A DNA stretch of 64,000 nucleotides from Rhytidiadelphus loreus (lineage: Eukaryota; Streptophyta; Bryopsida; Hypnales; Hylocomiaceae). How positions within the stretch are numbered: position 1 is the stretch's first letter; each line of letters begins with the position of its first letter. The stretch spans positions 52,681,348 through 52,745,347 of the forward strand of contig OX344764.1 of the NCBI GenBank assembly GCA_947034895.1, in the 5' to 3' direction. Under the pieces are notes generated by a model that did no database searches, had not been told where the DNA came from, and saw only the letters and a list, made by a program, of their open reading frames with translations. This document shows positions 1-12,550 of this stretch, in pieces. The position numbers and the translations under genes are program-made.

Positions 1-34
1 CCAAGGGTGCATGTAAAATAAAAGTCCCTCCTAT

Positions 35-272
35 CATTAGATGAAATTTGAGGGCTTTGAAAGACTACAAGTTCCTAGACTGTGGGAACTCAGGGAACTC
101 ATGGAACTCAACCACATTTATAGTCTAATGTGGCTGAGATCATGCCATGTTAGATATTAATTTATTTTTTAATAATTTATTTTTATTAAATATTTTGACT
201 GCAGTAGTGTAGTTCCCATCAAAGGGAACATGCCTAAAACGGCCCTCCCTTGCCCTCAAACCTCTTCTAAGG
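35..272. mobile_element. E1: hairpin MITE
   Basis: Ends CATTAGATGAAATTTGAGGG and reverse complement of GCCCTCAAACCTCTTCTAA. Contains TGTGGGAACTC and CTAAAACGGCCCTCC typical of the family. Confidence 0.75.
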
Positions 273-876
273 TAGGTGGCTCAAAAAGCGACCCGTTAAG
301 GGCTTTTGGACCTTTTTGATGGATTTTAGATGCCTGAAAAAAAATTCCCTTATTTTTCACTTGAAGAAGAATTAATGTGAAATCTAACACGAGTGGTTTC
401 ATATTTTTCAGAGCATTTATGAATTACTTATGAATTTCCAAAGAATTCTGTGGTAGGCACCGATTCTTGATCCTAGGCCTTGCAAAACCCACTCATGCAC
501 AATCTGAAAAAAGATATGGCTTGATGAAAAACAAGCACTACCACATTAAAAAAGTATTTCACTCTAAATGTGACCTTTACTAAACTTAAAATGGACCCTA
601 CATTCTTTTAACATTTGTAAGAAGGCAATTAGGCAATCAATTCTCATTTAGAAAAATTAAGTGGATTTGGTAAAATTAAGTGAAAAATTAAGTGGCTTTG
701 AAATGGCCCCTCCATGGCTCTTATTCTAACCATTGACTAAGTATGAAGCAATATATGACAAGTCTCAATTATGCTCTCAAATGGTTGGTAGTCCATTTTA
801 GAACCACTAAGTGTCCATTTGAGAGCTCTCTACGGGTTTGTGTGAAGAAGTGGGTTGTTTTTTGAGCCACCTACCT
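270..876. mobile_element. G1: TA-flanked MITE
   Basis: 607 bp with TA at 268-269 and 877-878. Ends AGGTAGGTGGCTCAAAAA in inverted orientation (18 bp match). Homologous in reverse to the right part of G2. Mariner/Stowaway-like. Confidence 0.87.
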
Positions 877-879
877 TAA

Positions 880-1516
880 CCCCTAAATGCCCAAGGCATG
901 TTTTCAACTTCCTAAAAATTGCTCTAAATTGAACAAAATGCCAACATTTTGATAAGATGTTTCAATTTTTCTGAAATTGTAACCGTACAAATTCAAACTA
1001 GACTTGTTAGAGATTGCATAGGAAAAGAAAGCACAACAATATCACTTATGAAGTGAAAGATTATAACGTTTGATTATGAGGGTGCTAAAATTGCAAAAAG
1101 GAATTGAAGTCTTTTTTGCAAGTCAAATCTAAAAAGTTGACGACCAAAAAAATATGAGGTTAACGGGCCTAACTTGAAGAACCCAAATCAATTTACAACT
1201 TTTCAAAATTTACTCTACAACTTTTTTAAATGAATTTAGAATGTGATTTTTTCTCCAAGATCTAGTGTATCTGAGGCTCATTTCCAAGAGCTCTTAACAC
1301 TATGGAAAGGCAAGATTGCACAGGGTACCTGTGCACAAAATCTCTTATAGAAAAATCATTGTCATTTATTTTCAAGATCGAACTTTTGGAGGCAAAACTA
1401 GACTTCAAGAAGAACATTTAAAAAATATAAACTACTAAAAATAGCAAATTGGCTAGGATTTATTTAACTTCAAAGTTTTGCAAACACCATATTTTGGTGC
1501 CTCGGGCATTTAGGGG
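880..1516. mobile_element. A1: TTAA element
   Basis: 637 bp between TTAA at 876-879 and 1517-1520. Left end CCCCTAAATGCCCAAGGCA; right end is the reverse complement of CCCCTAAATGCCCGAGGCA, 18 of 19 matching. Homologous to A2 at 54805-55455. Its left TTAA overlaps the right edge of element G1. No transposase frame. Confidence 0.92.
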
Positions 1517-1529
1517 TTAATGTTTGTAC

Positions 1530-1612
1530 ATCCCATCTAGCTAATTAGGGGCCTCTGATTGCAAATATGAATTCGAAATTTGCAAATTTTATCATATGTG
1601 GCAAAATAAAAT
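1530..1612. repeat. Dispersed repeat J, copy 1
   Basis: Same 80-bp segment as 41511-41592, at the right flank of A1. The remaining DNA to O1 shows nothing I can name. Confidence 0.75.
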
Positions 1613-1836
1613 AAAATTTCAGCATTTTCTCTCAAGGACAAGTGAGGGGATTGGTTCACCCCGACCTCAATGCCTTCGCCTGTGATCATGTAGCCAGACT
1701 AGCCAGCAACGAACATGATGATGTACTTGGCACCCATTCATGGAGGCAAATCCTTTTTTCAATCATCATTTATTTACTTCCATATCACACCTTCTCGAGT
1801 TGCAACCTTGGAATGAAGAGAAATGGAAGCAATCTA

Positions 1837-2235
1837 AGGTAGCTGACCTCTTTCCGATCACTTAAGCAACTCAGCATATCTGTCATATGGGTACGGTGAA
1901 GGGAAAAATTTCCCCGTTTATAGAAATAGATTTAAGAGTGATTTCATATCTTTTTACATTTTTTTCTTCAAAAACAATATTATCCATTAATTTTTTCTAT
2001 GAAGATTCCATTCAACCTATTCTTGTTAGATAAGTCACCATGTTCCAACCATAAGCTAATTACAAATACGGCCATGCTCCAATGTACATCTTATGATCAT
2101 TGTATACTTTCAATGTACTCCTCCCCAATATTTGTGCTACGTGAGCTGTCACCTAACCATGTACCACAACTAATTGGAAACATGGTAGCCTAACTAGTGA
2201 AAATAAATAACTAATCGCAAAGAGGTTGGCTACCT
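1837..2235. mobile_element. O1: TA-flanked MITE
   Basis: 399 bp flanked by TA (1835-1836, 2236-2237). Ends AGGTAGCTGACCTCTTTCC and reverse complement AGGTAGCCAACCTCTTTGC. Shares CATGTACCAC-type interior and TGTACATC...ATGATCA with O2 and O3. Confidence 0.87.
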
Positions 2236-2250
2236 TATCTACCATACAGG

Positions 2251-2302
2251 TAAAACCTCTCTTAGTGCATGGTGCGGGGACTATGCACTAAGAGAGGTTT
2301 TA
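2251..2302. repeat. Perfect 20-bp hairpin
   Basis: Arms 2251-2270 (TAAAACCTCTCTTAGTGCAT) and 2283-2302 are perfect reverse complements with a 12-nt loop. A second looser hairpin with CTCTCTTGCTGCAT and ATGCAATAAGAGAG arms follows at about 2378-2424. It lies just past O1. Confidence 0.92.
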
Positions 2303-2732
2303 TGCATTTAGAGAGGCCACAAGCCCATGTGTCTTTCCATCTTGAATCAAATGCAAGCCCACCTACTATCTCCAAACTCTCTTGCTGCATATTTATGTAC
2401 TAAAGGAGTATGCAATAAGAGAGACTCTACCTATAGTAGGAAATGCAATGTTTACCATAAACTCTTGAACAAAGCTTACAGAGGGCCCTTACAACTCCAA
2501 GATACATACTAGCCCACAATATCCTCCTAACTCATCCCAATCAAACTTGCAATTGGGTTAGAAGCTCCTTGTCATTCCTTGTCATTGAAACTTGAATAAA
2601 AGAAACCTCCAGAATGAAGTAGGAATCTCCAAAGGATATAACTAAAGCAGGGGCCTTGCAATGCTACTCACTCAAGAATCTTATGAATAGAGTTAGATAG
2701 AGAGTTAGATGTATATTGACCAAAAAACTTAA

Positions 2733-2948
2733 CCCTTAAATGTAGACATGGACATTTGGTCTAATGACATGAAATCCTTCTAATAGGACAAAAATACAAC
2801 TATTCATCCTCGGAATTTTGTTGTGAAAAGGGGAGGTTTTCTATAATAGTTTGGCTTCCAATGAGTGCTTTTGCTATTTCTTAAGCCAATGATTCACACA
2901 ATAATGAAAAGGGATGATTTCCAAGGTCACTCGCTCATCTTTTAAAGG
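2733..2948. mobile_element. L1: short TTAA element
   Basis: 216 bp flanked by TTAA 2729-2732 and 2949-2952. Shares AACTATTCATCCTC and CCAATGAGTGCTTTTGCT with L2, L4 and L5. Only 3 bp separate its right TTAA from the left TTAA of B1. Confidence 0.82.
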
Positions 2949-2959
2949 TTAACCCTTAA

Positions 2960-3883
2960 CCCCTAAAGGACCATTGTCCCCTCGGGGGACAAAATGGATT
3001 TCGGGCAAGTTCCTATGATCTCAATTTTCAGTGAATTTTTTTGAAACTTTCCCATAAGATAGGAAAACTTATGAGCTTCGTGGGAATATAAATTTTATTT
3101 CAATTGGTGCCCGAGAGCAAAAGTTATGGCATCTTAAACATAATTTACACGTCACCGGGCAGAAAAATAAATCTACAAAAATTTGAAATTAATTTTTTAA
3201 TTTTTTTTATCTTAAAGATCATATTTTTGTCTACATGTGAAGCTTTGATTCATTCCATTTGGATTAGTAATGTGAAAGTTATGAACAATTTTGTTTTTCG
3301 GGCAATTTGAGCATCTTCTTGAAAAAATAACTTATAGGATTCAATTCTGAATGCAATTTTCACAATTTTTCGAAAAAAATTGTTTGACAAGGTTAGCTTT
3401 TCTATTTAGAACAATCTCACCATTGAGATTATTGTGTTTCAATCCCATTTTAGAGCTATTAAAGATTTAGTTTTTCTTTCAATCTTGGACCTACTTGTAC
3501 TGAACAATTTTTTAAAGAATGAAAATCAATCATCTTTTTAAAAAAAAAAAAATTCTAGACTTTCAACTCAATTCTTCAACACAAATTTTTTTTAATTCGA
3601 GGTCCACGATGTAATTTTTTTCCCCAAATGGCATTCAAAGTCATCTGAAATTGCAGGCTAGTGTTCAAAAAAACTTTCTTTTTTCAACTTTGAATGCTAA
3701 TATCTTCCAATCTGTACGGTCAAACTCCATGAAATTTTTACCACATGATACTAGACTAGTAAAGTACAAGATCTTACGGTTAGATTCTAAAAAAAGTATT
3801 TTTTTTGTTTTTTTGGATGAATGCAGCAAAAATGACAGTTTTGAGTAGTTTTTGACAGAAGAACGGCCCTGGTCCTCTAGGGG
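2960..3883 (+). mobile_element. B1: TTAA element, full length
   Basis: 924 bp between TTAA 2956-2959 and 3884-3887. Left end CCCCTAAAGGACCATTGTCC, right end reverse complement CCCCTAGAGGACCAGGGCC. Reference copy for family B, which also occurs at 18461, 20616, 27620, 53822 and as fragments. The ORFs inside it are not conserved between copies. Confidence 0.92.
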
Positions 3884-3887
3884 TTAA

Positions 3888-4623
3888 AGGATGGCTCCAT
3901 GACCACTAATTTCAATCCTCAATGCCCATCACTTAATTTGTTGCCATTTTGCAACTAGATATGAATGAAAAATTCTATATTTATTTTTCAGAGATGAAAT
4001 TACATGTCTTCTTTACTTCACAAATTTTTTAGATTTATTTTTTAGAAAATTATTTTTTTTGAGAAATTTTGAAGAAAAAGTGAAGAAAAACCATATCAAA
4101 TAGAAAATCATTTCAAAAAAATAGGCCATAATGTTCACTACCGTGTCATTCTACAATTAGAATTCCAAAGTTCAAATTGCAATAAAATATTCAATATTAG
4201 GAATTTTATTTAAAAATTCAAATTGGAATAAAAACTAGAGTAGATGACCTTCATTTTGTTAGTTGGGCTCAAACTCAAAAAATGTAATTTTTGTGGGGAA
4301 ATTTCAGATCTAAAGTAAAGAACAACAACTTCCCAAAATACACTAAATTAGCATATTTTGTGATCTGTTTTTTTTCTAACTTCTCATTTATGTGAAGACA
4401 AACACTAGCAAGACTACAAACTCAATGGGATACTCAATTAGATAACCCACCATCAAAGGTCAACAAGAAACAAGTGGATGAGAAAATGCTTCTAATCTCT
4501 GTACAAATCAGCTCATTGTCATCCAAAAGCCACGAAATGTCTCTGACCGCGTTACAGGGTTAAGAAAGCTATAGCATGTGTACTCAAATCACCAAAAGGC
4601 TGTCGCGGCGACAGAAGCTGTTC
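3888..4623. other. AT-rich 3' flank of the SEC23-like gene
   Basis: No gene or repeat recognised. No clear AATAAA on the minus strand close to the stop. Confidence 0.5.
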
Positions 4624-7600
4624 TCATTTCATGTACTTGAGGACATCATGCGCAATTTGGTCCAAGAACGAAACAAAGCCCATCCCTGTAGCTACCCCAC
4701 TACCATCCACGTCTTGCTCCTCTATTAAATACCGGTCGAAAGGCTCAGTGTTGTCATGGCCTCCTCTGATCATGAGCAGCTTGGGAGTAATGTTCCTCTC
4801 TTGCTTCAACCTGTTGATTACCGACCGCAGTTCACCTGAGCAAATCCATGAGGACAGAGATTAGCCCATAGAGAGACGTAACAGCAAGCGTTTCACATGG
4901 CTCAACAGAGGAGACAAGTGTCCGAAAATAAGGGGCAGGAAACAAGAATAAGCAATTAAGGTAACTCTGCCTATGACAGGCAAAACTTGGGACCAGCCTA
5001 ATACAGGCCAAAAAATTCATGAGCAGTACATGTGTCTTGTGAAATGTACTGCTCATGAATTTTTTGGGCTTCATTGGGCTCGTCCCAAGTTTGCCTGTCA
5101 TAGGCAGAGTTACCTTACATCAGCAAAGCAAAATGTAATTGAAAACCACAGAAAACTACATATGACTTTGAATTTGAATTTCTGATGTCCTTTGGAACGA
5201 TGGAAATTTTTAATAATCAATTCAACAGATTTAGACATTCTTTGCTTCATTTTAGTATGATCTAAAATCCCAAAGGGAGAATTTGAAAGGAAGAGAAAAA
5301 AGAGGTAAAACTGACCATGAAAAATGAGGAAAAATGTATGATGTTTCAGGTTTAAGCAATCTTACAATTCTGTGGTGGAGGGAATGGCAAGGCGGGATCA
5401 GCTGTTGGAGAATAATAAACAATGAGAGTAGTGAAGGCATCCAGAAAGAAGATGGGGCTGCCGCTGGTGATCAAAGCTGCTCGACTAAGTGAATGGCGAG
5501 GGTATGCTTGCTTGTCTGGTGTCTCAAATGATGACAACACAGGATAAATAGCTCTCAAGAGATATGAAGGCTCCAATGCACTGCAGTGTGAGAAAATTAA
5601 AAATTAAAAAATAGAATCAGGTTAGAATACATTCGAGCATTGCTGTCAGATAAATTTACCCTATCAAGAACACAAAAACCTCAAACAAAAAAATATGCAC
5701 GAAACAGAATAGAGAACTTCATTTGCGAGTGTAATCAGCCTCAAAACGTGCCCCACCAGAGATCATTTACCTGAACAAGCACTGAAGGTATATTCTATGA
5801 TCGGGATGAACTCCTTCCTCGTGGGTTCTCAACAATGGATTCCGAAGAAGTGCGAAGACATGCCGGGGCAAGGATTGCAATTTTGGGACCCTTGAGAACG
5901 CCACATCCAATTTGCTCATTGTGATCGGATCTGCAAATTGGGCGAGTTTGTAGTAGTCATTGTATTGCGCGGTAAGGATGACCAGCCAGTCATGCAAGAG
6001 CGCGCGGGCCTCCTTAACACCATCGTCCAGAGATGCCCGAATGATCTGTAATTATCCAAAAGTACGGGAGAGAAACCAAGAATCAATTACCGAATAGATG
6101 GCACAATTTAGAGAGGAACAACTACTTTCACAATTTGCATCAATTTGCATAGAAGATGTGGCACAAGAAATTAACAAAGAATTGAGGCACAAAGCACCCA
6201 ATAGATTAAAGTACCTTGTGTGTCAGGACAGTCAGAATGACCTCAGGGTCCGCACTCTCATACAATGGTGTGAAGCTGGGAGCTATTTCCATCCGCAAAG
6301 TTCGTATTCTAAGGCGCCTCTTCACCACGTAACCTTGACTGAAGCCAACCCAAAGCACAATATGTTAGGAAGCTAACAAGAGTTGTTGGGCTATTTCTCA
6401 AAATGACAAGGACGAAGAGCTGAATCTCCCATCACTCATTTAAGGCCAAAAAATTTAGATGGAGAAAACTAAATGGTGCGGTTTAGATGGAGAAAACTAT
6501 ACACCTACATGGTGCGATGTGCAATGCAGGTAATTTTACGAGAAAGCAGACATTATCCACTCTACATTACATCTCCATGGGATGCAATATTATCGTTTTC
6601 AAAATGCATAAGCCTGACTCTGGAAACACAACACCACCGTATTCTAGGATTTTCGCATGGCCATTCAGAAACTTCACAGTGTGGATAGACGACCTGCACC
6701 TGCGAGACGAGGCTGATCCACTGGCAGAATTTCCATTCGCATATGGATGATTCTTGTCTTCATCCTGTGGCACAAGGATGGAATACTGAAAAGCCATTTG
6801 TAAAACAGGTGGCGTTTCCATGTGCCTGGACGGTCAGATTCCGAGTCAACCAATTATCAGAAAACAAAAGTATTCACAAGTACCAGAAAGTTCAACTTTC
6901 CAGATAATTCGCACGAGTCGAGTGATCCTACGTAAGCAGATTGCAGCATCATCTGCCCAAGTAAACGACCTATTTTAAATCATCATTCACCTTTACTACA
7001 GTTCACCACCATCAATACTCAGAAAGTACAAACTCATGAACGAGATAATGGTTGATAATCTAGTGAAATTGCTGAGAAGTAGGGCTGCCCTCACCTGGAA
7101 AAGCCAGATGCAGTAGCAAATTCAAAATCGACAGCATACGTTGCAAATTGGTCGCAACAAATAATACGATAGACATTGTCGTACTCGGGATCTGGAAAAT
7201 AATGCCCATACTGCACACATTTGCCAAGACTATTTATTACTTGTCGTAGCAAAGCTTAGCACGAATATATTATGCAAGGCTGCATGAATGTAGAGTACAT
7301 GGTTCCAGTCCTTACAACAGTGGCCGCCTTAAATTCTGATGAAGTCCGAAGTCGTAGTATACACCCAAAAGCATACGGCCTGCTTAGCATGCGATATCTG
7401 TACGCAGGAACTCCAGGAGTCATAAGCATAGAACAGCAATTTCACACTACACTATACCTACAACTTAAAATGCCATCAACAATCCAGGGACCTAAGACTG
7501 GACCAGAGAAGTAGGAAGCCATTGGCAAAAGTGAGAAAAATCATGTAGCTCTTTGCCACCGCTCAAAGTCGCTTTCAAATTTAAAGAACTGGCAAGACTG

Positions 7601-10084
7601 AACTCGTTCGTAAGTGATGCCACAAGAAAGTAACCAGCACTCGCTTCACTGTGCATTAGAAAGGAAAAGGAAAAGGATCCTCACGTACAGGTCTTGTGGA
7701 AGAGTGGCTTCTTCAGTGCTTGAATAGAGCAGCAGACCCCCACCACTATCTATACTCAAGTACTTGAGCGAAGCAAGATCAGTGTACTCGTTGGTCACAG
7801 CAAAGAGGTCCACGCAAACACCAGCTAGCACTGCTTGTGCGGCCTGTAACAACCAAGAGTTCTTTCCATTTATGCTGAGACAACTCCGTGACTCTATCCC
7901 CCTCTATACAATTTGCAAGCAATCATCCACTTTCTCAGGCACTGCAATTGCCCAAGATCTTGATTCTAAGAATTTCATTAGGCTGGATAAATTTGAGCTG
8001 AGAGTATTAGATGCACTGACAGAAATGAAAATGACCACATTCATGTCACTCACCAGATCTTTGTAGTACGATGTTTGTGCAGGGAGAAGAGCCTTGTCTG
8101 CATCTTCACCTTTACTGGCATACTGATCTCCATAACGTCTCGTGTCCAACTGTCCAGCACCGTAATCAGGCGGGCCGGATAAGAACGCAAATACTCGTGC
8201 TACAACATAAGCACAAGGCGGAAAAAGTTAAGATAACTTCGATCATAATCAGATGTATCTTCAAGGAACATGGTCAGTTAAAAGCATAATAATACGGACT
8301 ACGACAAAACCGCTGTGTAGAAGAGAAACAAACAAAACTCCTCTTTAAAAACTAGAACACTCTTTGTAACTAATAGGTACGACAGTTGGGAATTGTTCAG
8401 ACACCAGGAAATTCAGGTCATGGAAAGAACAGTGCTGTACCCATGGCAAACGTAACGCCATATTCAGGTCCCAAATACTTGATGAGAGCGTCCATAGCAA
8501 CACCAAATCCACGACCACCCATTGATACTCCCTCTACGCCTTGACCTGCTGCTGTAGCTCGCTCCCAGGAGCTCGTTGGTCTCAACGTTTCTAATGCTGT
8601 AGCAATATGCTCCTTGTTGCTCTCCACCTTATCCCATCAGAAGTTGTTACCAATGAGAGTCAACTCTCTGTTTCTACTCGAAAGTGAGCAAAACCAGAGT
8701 AAAAAGTGTACATTCACGTCGAAGTGCAGACATGAGCATAAGCAGGAACCGACCAAACAAGATGATAGACCATCCAATCGTGAAAGGGTAGGAAATAAGC
8801 ATACGGTTGAACATACCGGTGCCAGAAATGCAGGCAAAGGCATGGCCATGTCCAGATCGACAGGAAGCTTCCCATCCATGTCAGGAGGAATGCTGATATA
8901 CTTCACAACTGGAACGGGACCTTGGACATCGTACAGCCCTATCTTGTGACTAAAAGTAATCAGTCCGAATAGCGCTCCTGGATTTATAGCTGTCAAAAAT
9001 AACACAACACAAATCAGTGTTTCGCAGAGCAGATACGTAAATGTGAACAATAAAAAATAACAGCATGACGAGAGCAGAGTATTATGGAAATACAGCTGCA
9101 AGACACGGTACAAAGAATTAATGAAAAGTCTACTACGACGCTCGCACAGGAGCTGAAGACAAAGCGAACCTTCAAGGGCAGCAAGAAGGGAGCTCTTCAC
9201 CAGCTCCAGAAACTCTTCAGAAGCTGCAATACACAGAAAGTAGAGCCTGTCAGAGGTTCAGCACCCGGCGCAATACAAACGATAGGATCGAATCACAATA
9301 CCACAATACGCAAATCCACAGATGCAGTATCAACCTAGAAGATTAATAGCAGAGTTCTGTCAAAGACATTGACTAACTGCATTCCATGTGAAACTAAACT
9401 TCGTCCAGAAAAAAAAGAAGTAGCCCTGCCCCGATGAACCAATCGTCAAACCCTAATCTGTAAAGCACGAGCTTTCCAAATACCTGACAGATCCACCGCT
9501 GCTACAAACACAGGCCTGGCCTGAAAATCATCTTCTGCGGCCTCCTCATCTGCTTATTGTCATCGAATTGCGAAAATCAGTTACCAACACGGTTTAGGTC
9601 AACTTCTGGAAACATCAAGCCAGAGAAATTCGCTTGAAAATTTGCTTGAAATTTGCATCCTACTGAGCGGCAGACTAGGCCATCAATCAATGGCGATCGT
9701 TGGTTCAGGACAAGATCAAGCTCACATTCTCATGAGCCTCCCATCCTACAACTTACCCTCGAACTCTAGGTCAACGAACGACGACAAAACCTCGGGCCGC
9801 GAAGCCGACTCATGATACTGCCCTGCTTGCTCTTCCGTAAACCCGATCAATTGTCCACAAAGCGAGCACGTCCAAGCCCACTTATCGATGTCGCAAAAAC
9901 AGTTAATATAAGCCCAGCAGCTGTCGCATCGCGGGAGCTGCTCCCCGTGCTCCCCTTGCTCCGAATGCCGACCGAGCTCGTCCGTGGCTGCGAATGGCAC
10001 CACAGTGGCGCCCCAGGGAATCCCGCATCCTTCTTGCGCTTCCGTGTCCAAAGGACAGCGGTCGACCGTCCTCCGCACAGACAT
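4624..10084 (-). CDS. SEC23: SEC23-like COPII coat protein, 13 exons, 726 aa
   Basis: COPII inner-coat subunit of ER-to-Golgi transport; in the family it acts as the GTPase-activating protein for SAR1 and pairs with SEC24. Exons: 10084-9757, 9549-9484, 9223-9170, 8989-8817, 8627-8441, 8199-8054, 7843-7685, 7210-7095, 6825-6700, 6338-6215, 6045-5771, 5580-5366, 4835-4624. All introns are GT-AG and all phases fit, giving 2181 nt including the stop. A zinc finger has C53, C56, C73 and C76. The trunk starts with VFVAAVDLS (about 122-130). The helical part carries LLHDWLVILTAQYND, and a gelsolin-like C-terminus follows (about 620-726). The N-terminus (GIPWGATVVPFAA) resembles the divergent plant branch typified, as I recall, by Arabidopsis At4g01810, not canonical SEC23. 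It is slightly shorter than usual SEC23 (about 765). The start is the first ATG of a long exon. The intron before the last exon holds a palindromic element (4959-5115). Confidence 0.87.
4959..5115. mobile_element. F1: palindromic TA-flanked MITE in SEC23 intron 12
   Basis: A near-perfect palindrome of 157 bp. The left arm starts AGGTAACTCTGCCTATGACA and the right arm ends with its reverse complement. It is flanked by TA on both sides (4957-4958, 5116-5117). A diverged relative (F2) lies at 37092-37250. It lies wholly between the exon 12 donor (5365) and exon 13 acceptor (4836), so it is transcribed as part of the SEC23 pre-mRNA and could fold into a long hairpin. Mariner/Stowaway-like by TA target duplication; no coding capacity. 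Confidence 0.82.
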
Positions 10085-10330
10085 GACGACGCAATCTCAG
10101 ATATGAAATGGAAACCCTAAATGGAACTTGAAGCTCATAAGGGACCCATAGTAACTAAGGTATCAGAATCCACGCAGAGAGAGGAGTTAGCTTAGGAGCG
10201 GCGATCGGGGGAAGAGAATGGGGCGGAGGGTGGCTATGGCGAAGGGGGTTACTGCGACGTTGCAAAACAGTGGGAAAAACACGGGTCGTGATTTGGGAGA
10301 CGACTGGTGGTGGTGTGAATAGGGTATCTT
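10085..10330 (-). promoter_or_regulatory. Leader and proximal promoter of the SEC23-like gene
   Basis: About 250 bp upstream of the minus-strand ATG, clearly richer in G and C than the AT-rich DNA to its right. There are no convincing TATA or initiator motifs. The transcription start is not defined; the role is inferred from position only. Confidence 0.4.
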
Positions 10331-10794
10331 ATTCGTCCGCTTTGGGGGACTAACGAAGTCTTTCGGTCGACATTATCGACGGTAAATCGTTTCGTTTGAC
10401 TCTTCCGACGAACGAATTCTTTTCAGTTGACATTCCACAACCGGCTTTGGTGTGTTTTTTTAACCCTTTTTGTTTATATTTTGTGATTGTGATCACCACA
10501 ATAGGTCCGTGTATTTGATTTTTTTAATTCTTTTTGTTGTTTGTGTATTATTTTTTTTGTTTTTTATTTTCAATCACTAGGGCTGGATTTTCTGGTGTGT
10601 TTTATTTGTTTATTTGCCATTACTATGCCTCATTAGGTGTTGAATTTCTCTATAAAGACCTTTCCTGTAGAGTTATCAAAAACTCCCCCCCCCCTCAACA
10701 TTCTAAAAAAACAAAAGTGTGGAGGGAAATTTTTACAATCCATCCAAATTTTTGGATGAAAATTTGAGAAATCTCATGGGCAATCTTTATGTTA

Positions 10795-10842
10795 GATGAA
10801 GATTGTTTCTTCAAGATAATTTCTTCATAAACAATCTTCATC
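10795..10842. repeat. 14-bp inverted repeat
   Basis: GATGAAGATTGTTT at 10795-10808 and its reverse complement at 10829-10842, 20-nt spacer. Confidence 0.85.
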
Positions 10843-12331
10843 CCATACACAACCTTAGCCAGGGAGGAGGGTGATTCCAAATCATGAACAAGTAGTTAGT
10901 CCATGTCTACTGATCTTTATCAAATAAGGATAATGAACCAATTCCAATTCCATCTTTACCTCTAAAAACACAACTTAATTTCATCTATTATGAAGGATGA
11001 GGCCTTTGAAAAGAATCTAAATCCTTAGTATAAATTGATGATTTAAGTTGTCTTCAAAAAGGGCCTACTTCCAATTAGAAGCTATTATTCTAAAAGACAT
11101 CAAACAAAAGACTCAAGTAACCCAAGACTTTTTAGAACTATGCACATGACCAAAATCAATGTGGGATTGTTTCCTCTTCATTTGTATCATTAGTGGGGTA
11201 ATTTTTAATAATATCATTGGAGACTTTCTCCCACCAAACTTTATACCACATTCTTAAAGTAAGATTGGTTTCATATTTGAGACTTTCAACTAGTTGGAAG
11301 TAAATGGGTTTGGGAGGATTAAGTTGCATTTTATTGATGCCAACAAAAGAGGTTTGTGTTCATCATGTAATCATGCTCTCCCATCCTATATGATATAATC
11401 TCAAGTTCATTCAAATCCTCTTAGTGTGAACTCACCAAATTCTAGGTTTTATCTTGAAATTTTATCATAGAAATGAAAAATCTTTTGTTCCTTTGCCCCC
11501 CAATTGGAGAGGCAAAAGAATCCTAAATTGGTCACAAATGGACTACATAAATTTTGGTATCCTCAATCAAAGCCACTGAATCTTTGACTATTGGTGGTAT
11601 TAGTGAAAAGATGCTAGAATCTAACAAAGCATATCTAGGTAGTGAATCACCATCTAATTGATAAATGTCATACCACTCTTGTGGATGGAGTTGATTGAAA
11701 GTCTTCTTATAGAATCTAACCCCAATAGTTGTAACATGTTGGAGTTGGCTTCAAGATGTAGTTTCATTGTGGTGTGGACAAATCATTGCTTTAACTTGAT
11801 CATATGAGACGATTCTGGTCAAGATTGATAGGATTTCAAGCATCATTGTTTGTCCAAAGTTCAAGCCCACAAAGTCTTATATAACATATCTAGTAGTGGA
11901 GTTTGGAAGTAGAAACCCCAATCATATTTCCAATTGTCAACTCAACAACCTCGACATGTTTCAATATGCCAAATGTGGGTATTGAATTCTTTAGAAATTA
12001 GTTAGAATATTTTATATGTGAATTTTGGATATTGAATTCATCAGAAATTGGTTAGAGTAAACTTTCCATTTAATTACCACACAAATCCAATAACCAGACA
12101 ACAACCATCTTAACTACCAAACAATAACTGCACAATTCAACTACCAATTCAATTGCAACAGTAACAAAATTTTGTATCACCACCCAATGACCACACATTG
12201 TATGGCAAAGGGATGCAAAGAATGTTTAAACTAGATTTCAGCTTCATCACCCGTTTAAATTACAATAAAATTTGTATGAAGAAATTATTTTGCATTCTAT
12301 TTTTTGAAGGTGAATCTTAACATGACATTTA
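10843..12331. other. AT-rich intergenic DNA
   Basis: No coding pattern, inverted ends or repeats that I can support. Confidence 0.5.
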
Positions 12332-12550
12332 CCCCTCAAATGATGAGCTAGTCGCCATGGAAATCAATTGTTTTGGAACCACGTGAATTGTTGGCTTAAA
12401 AAAATGCAAAAGCATTTATTGGAAGTCAAACTGCTATAGAAGATGCTCTCTTTTCACACAAAATTTGAAGGATGAATAGTTGCACTTCTATCCCACATGA
12501 AGAGATTCTTTGTCATCGGCTAGGAAAACGTCCTCAACATCGTTTATGGG
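12332..12550 (-). mobile_element. L2: short TTAA element
   Basis: 219 bp; right TTAA 12551-12554, left TTTA (decayed). Opposite orientation to L1. Contains the reverse of CATCCTTCAAATTTTGTG and of the shared GAGGACGTTTTCC segment. Confidence 0.78.

Noticed and set aside
880..1520. Interstitial telomere from CCCCTAAA ends
   Set aside because: The motif occurs once per element end in inverted orientation, not as a tandem array.
2251..2302. CRISPR or bacterial-type terminator hairpin
   Set aside because: Eukaryotic intron-containing context; no spaced identical repeats.
3651..3848. 65-aa frame inside B1 as a transposase remnant
   Set aside because: Not conserved in other B copies and no DDE-like motif.
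8637..9200. 187-aa minus-strand frame as a separate gene
   Set aside because: Covers SEC23 exons 3 and 4 plus the intron between; splice signals explain it.
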